Notes under the pieces: generated by a model
What the model was told of the DNA's origin: nothing
Seen by the model: only the letters and a program-made list of their open reading frames with translations
The model's database searches: none
Program-made: the position numbers and the translations under genes
Assembly (NCBI RefSeq): GCF_001039475.1
Contig: NZ_LELK01000015.1
Location: 62,001-126,000, forward strand
Direction: 5' to 3'
Source of the DNA: Guptibacillus hwajinpoensis
GTDB taxonomy: Bacteria; Bacillota; Bacilli; Bacillales; Guptibacillaceae
DNA: 64,000 nt
Shown: positions 42,334 to 52,226 of the stretch, piece by piece
Position numbering within the stretch: the first letter of the stretch is position 1
Layout: every line of letters begins with the position of its first letter

Positions 42334-43735
42334 TATTTTTTCTACACTACTTATTGTTTTTACGTTTTTCGTGGCTATTTATATGATTGGTATCATCGTA
42401 TTTTATTTCATTTTGTTTATCATATCGGCTTTCCAACTCCGAAAAGAGTACAAATTGGACCAATATGAACCCTATGAAGAACTTGCGCAGTCTTCTCTAA
42501 CAAGGCCTGTATCGATTCTTGTCCCCGCTTATAACGAAGAAGCTGGTATTGTTCCAAGCGTTCGTTCACTACTAAGCATTAATTACCCGGAATTTGAAGT
42601 GATTGTGATTAATGACGGGTCAAAAGATAATACATTGAAAGAAACGATAACACATTTTGAAATGGTTAAGGTAGAGAAGGCGATTCGAAAGCAAGTAAGT
42701 TCAAATGAAATCGTACAGGTTTACCAATCGACGATCTATGAGAATTTATTTATGATCGACAAGTTAAATGGTGGGAAGGCAGATGCACTTAATGCAGGAC
42801 TTAATGTCGCCCAGTATCCTTACTTTTGTTCTTTGGATGGAGATTCAATAATTGAACGTGATGCATTTATTAAAGTGATGAAGCCAATCATTGACTCTAA
42901 AGAAGATATTGTAGCAGTTGGTGGTAGTGTCAGGATTGCTAATGGTTGCATCATTGAACGAGGAGAGGTAATGAATGTTCAACTTGCTAGAAGTCCTCTC
43001 GTTATTATGCAGGTTATTGAATACTTCAGAGCATTTCTAATGGGGAGAATTGGTCTATCGCGACACAATCTTCTATTAATTATTTCTGGTGCCTTCGGAG
43101 TATTTCATCGGGAGAGCGTTGTTAAGGTTAACGGTTACCGAACAAATACAGTTGGAGAGGATATGGATCTGGTCGTAAGGCTACATAAATTAATTAAAGA
43201 AGAGAAGTCAGGAAAGAGAATTGTCTATGTACCAGACCCGGTTTGTTGGACGGAAGCCCCTGAATCTCCCAAAATTCTAAGAAGACAACGAAGTCGCTGG
43301 CATAGAGGATTGTTTGAGAGTCTTTGGCACAATAAGAAAATGTTGTTTAATCCGAAGTATGGTCTTGTTGGTATGATATCGATGCCATATTTCTTTATTG
43401 TAGAATTTCTAGGTCCTGTTATCGAATTACTTGGATATATCATTATGATTTTATCTCCATTTATTGGAGGGGTCTATACCTCATTTGCACTTCTATTGTT
43501 TATGTTAGCGATTATCTATGGTTCACTTCTCTCGATGAGCGCAGTGCTTCTAGAAGAATGGAGCTTAAGGCGTTATCCGAAAGTAAAAGATCTTGTTAGG
43601 CTGTATGTTTATTCGCTTTCTGAAGCGTTTTGGTTTAGACCATTAACAGTGCTTTGGCGGGTTGAAGGGATTGTTCAGCTTATTAAAGGAAACAACAGCT
43701 GGGGTGAAATGAGTAGAAAAGGGGTTTCTAAATAA
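42320..43735 (+). CDS. Membrane family 2 glycosyltransferase (processive polysaccharide synthase)
   Basis: GT2 protein of 471 residues. An N-terminal helix, a cytoplasmic catalytic domain and about three C-terminal helices match IcaA/PgaC-like synthases. Catalytic motifs are VINDGSKDNT, SLDGDSIIE, VGEDMDLVVRLH and QRSRWHRG (Q-x-x-R-W). The GTG at 42320 is chosen because GGAAGGGG lies 7 nt upstream; it overlaps the HEAT gene. No PilZ domain is visible. It would extrude a beta-linked polymer; sugar and linkage are unknown. Confidence 0.88.
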   Translation: MSFASIFSTLLIVFTFFVAIYMIGIIVFYFILFIISAFQLRKEYKLDQYEPYEELAQSSLTRPVSILVPAYNEEAGIVPSVRSLLSINYPEFEVIVINDGSKDNTLKETITHFEMVKVEKAIRKQVSSNEIVQVYQSTIYENLFMIDKLNGGKADALNAGLNVAQYPYFCSLDGDSIIERDAFIKVMKPIIDSKEDIVAVGGSVRIANGCIIERGEVMNVQLARSPLVIMQVIEYFRAFLMGRIGLSRHNLLLIISGAFGVFHRESVVKVNGYRTNTVGEDMDLVVRLHKLIKEEKSGKRIVYVPDPVCWTEAPESPKILRRQRSRWHRGLFESLWHNKKMLFNPKYGLVGMISMPYFFIVEFLGPVIELLGYIIMILSPFIGGVYTSFALLLFMLAIIYGSLLSMSAVLLEEWSLRRYPKVKDLVRLYVYSLSEAFWFRPLTVLWRVEGIVQLIKGNNSWGEMSRKGVSK

Positions 43736-46700
43736 GTGCGTAGATGGATAAATCGTTCAACTAGTATTGGCTTAGCAGCAGGATTAATTGTTCTTATATT
43801 GATACTATGTATACCAATAGTCGTATGGAGCTTCCAAGAAGAAAACAAAAAGAATGTTTTTATCATTAATAAAACGGTTCCAGATGATACGTACCGTGAA
43901 CACAGAGGTTTGACGTGGATTCTTAATCATAAGAAATGGGTTAAAGAAGATGAATCTGCTTATGCACCAAAAAGTGACTACGCCGGGTTCCATCCTGGGA
44001 CAGGAAAAGACTATGACGTTACTAAATTCCCAGATTCGTTAGTAGGGAATGATTTAATCTACCTAGCAGATTCATATGGAGTATATGAGGAAGATTTCTA
44101 TGGTGCTAACTTTGAAGGAGACCGTTCCGATCTCATTTATGGTGGAATGAAAGAAGAAGAGGTTAGTATTCTTTCAGAGGCTGTTCAAAAGGGTTCGACT
44201 TTTATTGCCGAATTTAATGCTTTTGGTAGTCCAACAGAAAAGAAAGCAAGGCAGGATCTTTCCTCTCTCTTGAATCTTGAATGGTCTGGTTGGATTGGTC
44301 GCTATTTTGAAGATTTATCTCCAGATGGAGAAGTTCCTAACTGGGCGATAAGTAGCTATGAAAAGCAAAATGAGAAAGAGTGGGACTTCACTAAATCGGG
44401 TCTCATTTTCGTACATGAAGATGATTCAATTGTTGTCGTTGAAGAAAAAGACATTGGAGAAGATGCGGTGCAATTTACTTTCAGTGAAGAAGGAAGTACA
44501 TTTCTTCAGAATAAACAAGTAAAAAAGTCAATGTCTTATCACTATTGGTTCGATATTGTTGAACCATTGGATAGTAAAGAAGTACTCGCTAATTATAATC
44601 TTGATGTAAATGAAGATGCACAAAAAAGGTTAGAAAAAGAGGGGATTCCTCTTACTTTTCCAGCTGTCATTCATCATAGTAAAACGTATTACTTTGCAGG
44701 AGACTACGCTGATCGTGAATCAGAATTTGATTTTTATCAGTATAAGGGACTTCCTACTATTAATCGCCTCTTATTGACAGGTGATAACGAAACGCTTGAG
44801 GCGTTTTATTGGAAAATGTATCTGCCATTGATGGATTCAATTCTAAATGATGTCAAAGCTCCAGATAAGCAACAAGTTAAACCTTCGATAGAAGTTCAAT
44901 CAGTAGATGGAGTTCAAGTAGCGGGCCAAGTGGGTGAGAATAAACTCCAGGTATTTAAAGAGGGAGAATGGGAAGACCTCTTAATTAAAGGAGTAAATAT
45001 GGGAATAGCCAAACCTGGTTATTTCCCCGGTGAGGCTGCGATTACAAAATCGGAATACTTAAGATGGTTTAAACAAATTGGCGATATGAATGCGAACGCC
45101 ATTCGAATCTACACGATTCATCCACCGTCTTTTTATGAAGCTTTACTAGACTACAACAGTACTTCAGACCAACCTTTATATCTTTTTCATGGTGTATGGG
45201 TTGAAGAAGAGCCACTGATTGCATCAGAAGATGCTTTTGATGAGGAAAATACAAAACGACTAGATAAGGCCATTAAAGACACAGTCGATCTTATTCACGG
45301 TAATGCAACGATAAAGGAAAAACGAGGTCACGCTAGTGGACGATATACAGCAGATGTTTCTCCCTACGTGATTGGATGGGTACTTGGGATTGAGTGGGAT
45401 CCTAAAGTAGTTGTATCAACAAACGAGAAACATGAAGGAATGACTGAATATCAAGGTAATTACTTGAATACGAAAGGTGCTAGTCCATTTGAAATTTGGG
45501 TGGCAGAAATGATGGACGACACAGTTAGTTACGAAATGGATCAGTATAACTGGCAAAGGCCCGTTAGCTTTACGAACTGGGTTACAACGGACTTACTTGA
45601 ACATCCGGCAGAGCCTTCTGAAGAGGAAGACCTTGTTTCCGTTGATCCAAATGTTATTGAGTTGAATGACAAGTATTATGCTGGTCAATTTGCTTCCTAT
45701 CATATTTATCCTTACTATCCTGATTTCTTAAACTATGAAGAAGAGTATGTGAATTATGTTGATAAGGATGGCGAAAAGAACAATTACGCTGGATATCTCA
45801 ATGCGCTTAGAAACGTTCATTCAATGCCAATTCTTGTTGCTGAGTTTGGAGTTCCGGCTTCAAGAGGCATGACGCATAGAAATGTGTACGGGATGAATCA
45901 GGGGTTCAATTCTGAAGAAGAGCAGGGACGCACAGATGCAAAGTTATTCGGAAACATTGTTTCCGAGAATTATGCAGGTGGTCTTATCTTCTCCTGGCAA
46001 GATGAATGGTTTAAACGAACTTGGAACACGATGGATCACGATAATTCCGACCGCCGTCCATTTTGGTCAAACGATCAAACGAATGAACAGCAGTTTGGTT
46101 TGCTAAGTTTTGATCCGGGTAACGATCTTACAATTAAAGTGGATGGAGACATAGAAGATTGGGAAGAGGCTGAGATTGAACCACTCTACCAGAATGTTGG
46201 AGAGAACTTTAAGAGTCTATCAATGACAAGTGACGAGAAATATATTTACTTCCGTCTCGACTACAAGAATATGTCAAAAGAACAGTTAGAACAAGAAAAG
46301 ACAATGTTGGTTTTTGATACGGTTAGTGGGCAAGGGAGTACACAGTTGTCTGTAGAACCTGAATTAAAAACATCAGCTGGTATTGATTTTATTCTGAACC
46401 TTGCAGGAGTTAACCAATCCAGACTTACCGTCCAAAGCCATTATGACTCGTTTTATTATCAGTATGGGGAAGATCTTGAATTAATCAAGAAACAGGATTA
46501 TGCGAAAGAAAAGGATAATGATATTTTCCATCCAATTCGTTTGGCACTAAATAAAGAGTTAACGATTCCGAGTCAGAATAAGACGCTTCCTTTTGATTCA
46601 TATGAAACAGGTCTTCTCACTTACGGTAACGCGAATCCAGAGAGCAAAGACTACAATTCTCTTTCTGATTTTATCGTTAAGGACAACATAATTGAAATTC

Positions 46701-47020
46701 GTCTTCCATGGGCACTTTTCAATGTGAAAGATCCTAGTACAAAAGAAATGATGGGCGATATGTGGAAGAGTGGAATAGAGGCTTCTAAAAAAGTAGAAGA
46801 GTTTAAAGTAGGGGTCGTTATGTATGAAGGTGATGTCGAGGAGTCAGACATATCGATTACATCGCTTAAGGATACGGCTCCTGAAATGAAAGATAACTTT
46901 TTACCTGTGAACCAATTCTACAAGTTTGATTGGGAAAAATGGAGTGAGCCAAATTACCACGAGAGATTAAAACAATCGTACTATATTATGCAAGATGAGT
47001 TTGGCCGATATAAGAAGTAG
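43736..47020 (+). CDS. Giant membrane-anchored glycosidase-like protein of the polysaccharide locus
   Basis: Protein of 1094 residues. A signal-anchor helix (about residues 12-33) exposes the rest outside. The N-terminal 380 residues are of unknown fold. A TIM-barrel-like domain (about 410-790) resembles GH2/GH5-type clan A enzymes: GVNMGIAKPGYFPGEAAI, NANAIRIYTIHPP, a possible acid/base in GWVLGIEWDP and a possible nucleophile in ILVAEFGVPASRG, then FSWQDEWFKRTW. The C-terminal part (KVDGDIEDWEEAEIEPLY, YIYFRLDYKNM) looks like a CBM9/DOMON-type sugar-binding module. GTG abuts the preceding stop. It may trim or transfer the nascent polymer. Confidence 0.7.
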   Translation: MRRWINRSTSIGLAAGLIVLILILCIPIVVWSFQEENKKNVFIINKTVPDDTYREHRGLTWILNHKKWVKEDESAYAPKSDYAGFHPGTGKDYDVTKFPDSLVGNDLIYLADSYGVYEEDFYGANFEGDRSDLIYGGMKEEEVSILSEAVQKGSTFIAEFNAFGSPTEKKARQDLSSLLNLEWSGWIGRYFEDLSPDGEVPNWAISSYEKQNEKEWDFTKSGLIFVHEDDSIVVVEEKDIGEDAVQFTFSEEGSTFLQNKQVKKSMSYHYWFDIVEPLDSKEVLANYNLDVNEDAQKRLEKEGIPLTFPAVIHHSKTYYFAGDYADRESEFDFYQYKGLPTINRLLLTGDNETLEAFYWKMYLPLMDSILNDVKAPDKQQVKPSIEVQSVDGVQVAGQVGENKLQVFKEGEWEDLLIKGVNMGIAKPGYFPGEAAITKSEYLRWFKQIGDMNANAIRIYTIHPPSFYEALLDYNSTSDQPLYLFHGVWVEEEPLIASEDAFDEENTKRLDKAIKDTVDLIHGNATIKEKRGHASGRYTADVSPYVIGWVLGIEWDPKVVVSTNEKHEGMTEYQGNYLNTKGASPFEIWVAEMMDDTVSYEMDQYNWQRPVSFTNWVTTDLLEHPAEPSEEEDLVSVDPNVIELNDKYYAGQFASYHIYPYYPDFLNYEEEYVNYVDKDGEKNNYAGYLNALRNVHSMPILVAEFGVPASRGMTHRNVYGMNQGFNSEEEQGRTDAKLFGNIVSENYAGGLIFSWQDEWFKRTWNTMDHDNSDRRPFWSNDQTNEQQFGLLSFDPGNDLTIKVDGDIEDWEEAEIEPLYQNVGENFKSLSMTSDEKYIYFRLDYKNMSKEQLEQEKTMLVFDTVSGQGSTQLSVEPELKTSAGIDFILNLAGVNQSRLTVQSHYDSFYYQYGEDLELIKKQDYAKEKDNDIFHPIRLALNKELTIPSQNKTLPFDSYETGLLTYGNANPESKDYNSLSDFIVKDNIIEIRLPWALFNVKDPSTKEMMGDMWKSGIEASKKVEEFKVGVVMYEGDVEESDISITSLKDTAPEMKDNFLPVNQFYKFDWEKWSEPNYHERLKQSYYIMQDEFGRYKK

Positions 47021-47048
47021 GTGAGGATTTCTTTCTACGAATATTATG

Positions 47049-47076
47049 AGTAGGCTCTTTCTTAAAACAGCCTACT
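47049..47076 (+). other. Intergenic hairpin before the response regulator
   Basis: AGTAGGCT pairs with AGCCTACT around a 12-nt loop, with no T-tract. It lies between the glycosidase-like gene and the response regulator and may be a processing or attenuation structure. Confidence 0.45.
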
Positions 47077-47090
47077 AGTAAAAGGAATGG

Positions 47091-47465
47091 GTGAACAGAA
47101 TGGCTCCTAAACTATTAGTTGCAGATGATGAAGAAATTCTACGAATGTTAATCGTAGATACACTAGAAGATGATGGTTATGAAATTGACGAGGCGTCTGA
47201 TGGTGGAGAAGCGTACAACCTTATTCAGTCAAACGATTATGATCTTGTATTACTTGATTATATGATGCCTGAGATGACAGGTCTTGAAGTGATTAAAAAG
47301 GTGCGAGATGAAGGTAAAGAAGAAGTTAAAATAATGATGTTAACGGCTAAGGCACAAAAGAAAGATGAAGAAATTGCGCGACAAGCGGGTGCTAATTACT
47401 TTATTTCTAAACCTTTCAGTCCAGTAGAACTTGCTGAAGTAGTCGAGGGTATCCTAAGTGAATAA
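47091..47465 (+). CDS. Single-domain response regulator
   Basis: CheY-like receiver of 124 residues with no output domain. The acidic pair is in LLVADDEE, the phospho-acceptor Asp in LVLLDYMMPEMTG (about residue 55) and the Lys in FISKPFSP. The start used is GTG at 47091, 4-5 nt after AAGGA; an ATG at 47100 is also possible. It overlaps the hybrid kinase gene by 8 nt. It is a likely endpoint or shuttle of the phosphorelay. Confidence 0.92.
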   Translation: MNRMAPKLLVADDEEILRMLIVDTLEDDGYEIDEASDGGEAYNLIQSNDYDLVLLDYMMPEMTGLEVIKKVRDEGKEEVKIMMLTAKAQKKDEEIARQAGANYFISKPFSPVELAEVVEGILSE

Positions 47466-50340
47466 GCGATGGAAAACGAGCTTATCAAAACAGTTCATCT
47501 GGTTCATGAGTGGCTTCCTTGTCCTCATCCTACTTTCAGCGATAGCGTTAGGAGTATATAGCCAGTCCGTTGAACAGAAATATCGAACAAAAGTTAATCA
47601 ACTCAGGACTGAGCAGCAGTATGCAGTTCAGCTTGAGGACAGTCTAAATCACATGTTTTTTGAAGCCAGAGGGTATTTAGCATTTCGTTTAGAGTCTCCT
47701 TTTTTGAATGAATATCGTAAGGAACAGGAAACGATTGATCAAAAAATCGATGATCTTGACGAGCGAATTACTGACAGTGATCAGAGTGCTTTCATTGAAG
47801 ATTTAAGAAAATACTTAATTAGATATGATTCGTTGTTAAATCAAGCAATGACATTTGTTGAGAATGATAGTACGAGTGGACTTAGAAGTCTCTCTCAAGG
47901 TGGCGGTGGAAGCGACCTAGTTTACACGATGCGAGATCGTATGAGAGAACTCGTTAGGTCAATTGAAGATGAAATCTACTCAACTGAAGAAGAGCTCATT
48001 GAGCGATTATCAAATATACAGTTTCTCTTTGTTGTCTTTGTCATCTTCCTTTTGTTAATTGCGACTATTATAGCTGGAATTATGGCCCGTAGAATTGGTA
48101 AGCCTCTACAGGAATTAGCGGTTGCTTCAAGCCAGGTATCTTCAGGTGAAAGTGTCGAGATGCCACACGTTCGAAGAGAAGATGAATTAGGTGAGCTAGC
48201 TAGAGCTTTTAATTTAATGGTAAGCAATATTCAACAGAATGAGCGCGCATTAATTACGACAAACGAAGCGCTAGTGAAGCAAAGTGAAGAACTAAAGGGT
48301 AGTAAGAGTGAACTTGAACAAAATGTACAAGAAATGAATGTCCAAAAGCTCGTTCTTGAACATCGCAATGAGTTGAATCGATCATTGGCATCTACTTTGA
48401 ATAAAAATGAACTACTTCAAAGTATCATAACCAATATGATTTATATTCTAAATTCGGACAAAGGTTTAGTCGTGATGATGAATCAAGGTAGGGACTACGC
48501 TTCGCTAGGTATTCGTCAGGACAAAGTTCATGAATGGATTGATAGCATGATGGATGGTCCTGTAGTTAAAGTGATAGATCAGAAAAAGCACCATATTGTA
48601 AGACGAACAATGACTGCAGGCGAAGGAGGCTATCATGATGGAGTAGGGCACTCTAGTGATTTATACCTTCCCATACTATCAGATGATTCCGTTGTTGCTA
48701 TTCTATGCATTACACGTATAGGAAAGGATTTCAACAACCAGGAACTACAACAAATATCAGGCCTCTCTGGTCAAATATCGCTTGCACTAGATAAATTAAG
48801 ATTATATGAAACAACCGAGAACGAGCGTATGGTAAATATGGAAATTCTGAATACAATACGAGAAGGTATTCAGCTTGTAGACAGAGAAGGCACTACGCGG
48901 GCAATAAATAATCAAATGTGTACAATGCTTGATACTTGTTTCCCTGAAGGAGATCAGGAAAAGTCGTATGGTGAGTGGAGTAAGAAGTTTCTTCAGCAGG
49001 TCGATTCCAAGGATCGTGACGCTGTTCAAGAATACATTTGTAATGTTATTGCTGGAGTAAAACCAAAACAAAGTGAACTTATCTATCAGGCTAATGGTGA
49101 AGCGTCCTTGTTTATCCAAATGTACTATGAGCACATCTATAATGCTGATAAGTTTATTGGTTCCATATTTGTTCATAGAGATATTACTCGTGAACACCAG
49201 GTAGATGAAATGAAAAACGAGTTTGTAAGCACAGTTAGTCACGAGCTTCGCACACCACTTTCAAGCGTGCTCGGATTTACAGAGCTAATGCTATCCAAAG
49301 AATTAAAGCCAGAGAAACAGAAGAAATATTTGAACACCATTTACAAAGAAGCGAAACGGTTAACATCTCTGATCAACGATTTTCTAGACATTCAGCGGAT
49401 GGAAGCCGGTAAACAAAATTACGAGAAAAAGCCAGTTAATTTGCAAGAAATAGTGGAAGAGGTACTAGATAGTTATCGTATTAATGCTACTAAACATTCT
49501 TTCTTTATTGAGGATTTAACGGATTGTTATGAGCTAATAGGAGACGCTGATAAAATCAAGCAGGTCTTTAACAATTTCATTAGCAATGCGGTTAAATATT
49601 CTCCTGATGGCGGATCGATCGTTATTCGATTCTACGAAAAGCAAGGGAATCTATTTGTTGATATTGAAGATGAAGGGCTTGGAATTCCTGAGGATGCTCT
49701 CTCTAAATTATTTACAAAATTCTATCGCGTTGATAATTCCGATAGACGTCAGATTGGAGGAACCGGCCTTGGTCTCGCCATATCAAAAGAAATTGTAACT
49801 GCTCATGGAGGCGGAGTGACAGTAACATCTGCATTAGGAAAAGGCAGTACGTTTACGCTTTCTTTCCCATTAACTACAAAAAAAGAAATGCAGCCTGAGA
49901 AGTCAGATGATGAGATGGATGCTGCTGTTTTAATCGTTGAAGATGATGATAGTCTAGCTCTTTTATTAATGGAGGAAATTACTGAAAACGGATGGTCTGT
50001 TCATCATTGTAGAAGTGGCGAAACAGCCATTAAACTACTTGAGACGATGAATCCTCAAGGCATTGTGCTTGATATCATGTTAGATGGAAGAATGAACGGC
50101 TGGGATGTCTTGAAAGCGGCGAAAGAAAAAGAACATACAAAAGATATACCTATTTTTGTATCGACAGTAAGCGAGGAAAAACAACGGGGATTTGACTTAG
50201 GGGCAAGTGACTATCTTATTAAGCCATATCCTCCTAAGAAATTAACGAAGTCTCTTATTAAATCGCTTGTGAATAAGACGAACAATGGCAAGATCTTAGT
50301 TCCTGATTATTCCATTGAGGATACAGAAGAAGGTTCATAG
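47458..50340 (+). CDS. Hybrid sensor histidine kinase (sensor-HAMP-GAF-PAS-HisKA-HATPase-REC)
   Basis: Protein of 960 residues. Two membrane helices (about 13-35 and 180-205) flank an extracytoplasmic four-helix-like sensor, followed by HAMP, a coiled coil, a GAF domain (about 300-450), a PAS-like domain (about 460-580), HisKA with TVSHELRTPLSSVLGF (His near residue 595), HATPase (NFISNAVKYSPDGG, DEGLGIP, GTGLGLAI) and a C-terminal receiver (VLIVEDDDS, IVLDIMLDGRMNG, LIKPYPP). GTG start overlaps the response regulator. With the Hpt domain encoded at 39670 it can form a His-Asp-His-Asp relay. Confidence 0.92.
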   Translation: MNKRWKTSLSKQFIWFMSGFLVLILLSAIALGVYSQSVEQKYRTKVNQLRTEQQYAVQLEDSLNHMFFEARGYLAFRLESPFLNEYRKEQETIDQKIDDLDERITDSDQSAFIEDLRKYLIRYDSLLNQAMTFVENDSTSGLRSLSQGGGGSDLVYTMRDRMRELVRSIEDEIYSTEEELIERLSNIQFLFVVFVIFLLLIATIIAGIMARRIGKPLQELAVASSQVSSGESVEMPHVRREDELGELARAFNLMVSNIQQNERALITTNEALVKQSEELKGSKSELEQNVQEMNVQKLVLEHRNELNRSLASTLNKNELLQSIITNMIYILNSDKGLVVMMNQGRDYASLGIRQDKVHEWIDSMMDGPVVKVIDQKKHHIVRRTMTAGEGGYHDGVGHSSDLYLPILSDDSVVAILCITRIGKDFNNQELQQISGLSGQISLALDKLRLYETTENERMVNMEILNTIREGIQLVDREGTTRAINNQMCTMLDTCFPEGDQEKSYGEWSKKFLQQVDSKDRDAVQEYICNVIAGVKPKQSELIYQANGEASLFIQMYYEHIYNADKFIGSIFVHRDITREHQVDEMKNEFVSTVSHELRTPLSSVLGFTELMLSKELKPEKQKKYLNTIYKEAKRLTSLINDFLDIQRMEAGKQNYEKKPVNLQEIVEEVLDSYRINATKHSFFIEDLTDCYELIGDADKIKQVFNNFISNAVKYSPDGGSIVIRFYEKQGNLFVDIEDEGLGIPEDALSKLFTKFYRVDNSDRRQIGGTGLGLAISKEIVTAHGGGVTVTSALGKGSTFTLSFPLTTKKEMQPEKSDDEMDAAVLIVEDDDSLALLLMEEITENGWSVHHCRSGETAIKLLETMNPQGIVLDIMLDGRMNGWDVLKAAKEKEHTKDIPIFVSTVSEEKQRGFDLGASDYLIKPYPPKKLTKSLIKSLVNKTNNGKILVPDYSIEDTEEGS

Positions 50341-50371
50341 GTTCAATCAAGTGGAACTGTTCGTCATACAA

Positions 50372-50402
50372 AAACCCCCTATGGAGTGTCCATAGGGGGT
50401 TT
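50372..50402. terminator. Bidirectional terminator
   Basis: AAACCCCCTATGGA pairs perfectly with TCCATAGGGGGTTT around GTG, between the hybrid kinase and the convergent ABC-F gene. Confidence 0.92.
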
Positions 50403-50407
50403 CATCA

Positions 50408-51964
50408 TTATACTAATTTCGTCGTCCAATCTTCACAGTTCCATACATCTGTAGCAATATCTTGATAGAATTCAGGTTCGTGAGAAATGAGGATGACGCT
50501 TCCTTTATATTCATTCAGAGCACGCTTGAGTTCCGCTTTAGCCTCGACATCAAGGTGATTTGTTGGTTCATCAAAAACGAGAAGATTTGATTCAGTGTTC
50601 ATAAGTTTACAAAGTCTGAGCTTTGCTTTTTCTCCTCCACTTAATACATCAACTTTACTCTCAATGTGTTTCGTGGTTAAACCGCATTTGGATAGAGCAG
50701 CTCGTATTTGTGCCTGGCTATAGTGAGGGAATTCTCTCCACAGTTCTTCAATACACGTATTTGACGTTCTCGTTTTGAGTTCCTGTTCGAAGTAACCAGT
50801 GTATAAATAGTCACCAAGTTCCACAGATCCGTTAATTGGTTGGATTTCTCCAAGGATACTACGAAGAAGCGTCGTTTTACCAATACCGTTCGCACCCATT
50901 AAAGCAACTTTTTGCCCTCGTTCCATTGAAAGGTTTAGTGGACGTGAGAGCGGTTCGTCATAGCCTATGACAAGATCTTTTGTTTCAAAAATGAGTTTAC
51001 CTGAAGCTCGAGCTTGCTTGAAGTGAAACTCTGGCTTAGGCTTTTCTTTAGCGATTTCAATAACATCCATCTTATCGAGTTTCTTCTGTCTCGACATAGC
51101 CATGTTACGTGTTGCTACACGCGCTTTATTTCTTGCAACAAAATCTTTTAATTGAGATATTTCTTGTTGTTGCTTCTTGAATGCAGCTTCGACTTGCTGT
51201 TTCTTCACTTCATAAACAGAAAGGAAGTTATCATAGTCACCAACATACCTTGTTAATTCTTGATTCTCCATATGATAAATCAAGTTAATAACGCTATTTA
51301 AGAATGGAATATCATGTGAAATTAAGATAAAGGCATTTTCATATTCCTGTAGGTAACGTCTCAGCCAAACAATATGTTGTTCATCAAGATAGTTTGTAGG
51401 CTCATCAAGAAGAAGAATATCAGGTTTTTCAAGAAGTAGCTTAGCAAGAAGTACTTTTGTTCTTTGGCCACCACTTAAATCCTGTACATCTTTTTCAAGT
51501 CCAATCTCATCTAGACCAAGTCCTCGTGCAATTTCCTCGACCTTGGCATCAATTACATAGAAGTCGTTGTTTGCTAGCATATCTTGCATTGTTCCAGTTT
51601 CTTCTAGAAGTTTTTCAAGCTCTTCTGGTGAAACATCGCCCATTTTAGCAAATAGTTCATTCATTTCTGCTTCGTAATCAAACAGGTACTTAAAAGCTCC
51701 TTTTAATGCATCGCGTATCGTCATACCACGTTCAAGCACCGTGTGCTGATCGAGATAACCTACCCTTACATTCTTAGACCATTCAACAGAACCTTCATCA
51801 GGATCAAGCTTCCCTGTAATGATATTCATGAAGGTAGATTTTCCTTCACCGTTGGCTCCAACTAGTCCAATATGCTCGCCTTTTAGAAGGCGAAATGACA
51901 CATCATCAAAAATGGCACGGTCACCGAATCCGTGCGTAAGGTTTTTCACGGTTAATATACTCAT
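50408..51964 (-). CDS. yfmM: ABC-F family ATPase (YfmM-like)
   Basis: Soluble ABC-F protein of 518 residues with two ATP-binding cassettes and no membrane part. Walker A motifs are GANGEGKST and GANGIGKTT, signatures LSGGQRTKVLL and LSGGEKAKLRL, and Walker B sequences LLLDEPTNYLD and LVFDEPTNHLD, joined by the charged linker typical of the group (VKKQQVEAAFKKQQQEISQL). ABC-F proteins act on ribosomes, resolving stalls or giving antibiotic protection. The length and N-terminus (MSILTVKNLTHGFGDRAIFD) look like B. subtilis YfmM; the symbol is a visual match only. Confidence 0.88.
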   Translation of the reverse strand: MSILTVKNLTHGFGDRAIFDDVSFRLLKGEHIGLVGANGEGKSTFMNIITGKLDPDEGSVEWSKNVRVGYLDQHTVLERGMTIRDALKGAFKYLFDYEAEMNELFAKMGDVSPEELEKLLEETGTMQDMLANNDFYVIDAKVEEIARGLGLDEIGLEKDVQDLSGGQRTKVLLAKLLLEKPDILLLDEPTNYLDEQHIVWLRRYLQEYENAFILISHDIPFLNSVINLIYHMENQELTRYVGDYDNFLSVYEVKKQQVEAAFKKQQQEISQLKDFVARNKARVATRNMAMSRQKKLDKMDVIEIAKEKPKPEFHFKQARASGKLIFETKDLVIGYDEPLSRPLNLSMERGQKVALMGANGIGKTTLLRSILGEIQPINGSVELGDYLYTGYFEQELKTRTSNTCIEELWREFPHYSQAQIRAALSKCGLTTKHIESKVDVLSGGEKAKLRLCKLMNTESNLLVFDEPTNHLDVEAKAELKRALNEYKGSVILISHEPEFYQDIATDVWNCEDWTTKLV

Positions 51965-52226
51965 AGGAAAACACCCTTTGTTTGTTGTTTAGCAATCCTC
52001 ATTGATTATATCTGACAAAAGAGCTTGATGAAAGTCACGAAGAGTGGAAAAGGTTGAGAATTTCACTTTTGTAGTAAAAAAGACACGAATAACGAACCTC
52101 CTAGACAATAGTCCTAAGGAAAATAGAGGAATATTTACATCGTGTACTCAATCCCTTAATAGTGTAGGTTTAAGCTAGAAGGAGCCTTAAACTAAAGAGG
52201 CTATAAACAAGGGGAGGGAAATTCCA

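Noticed and set aside
48802-49242. Minus-strand 146-codon frame inside the hybrid kinase gene
   Set aside because: It is fully inside a well-supported coding region on the other strand and has no recognisable protein features.
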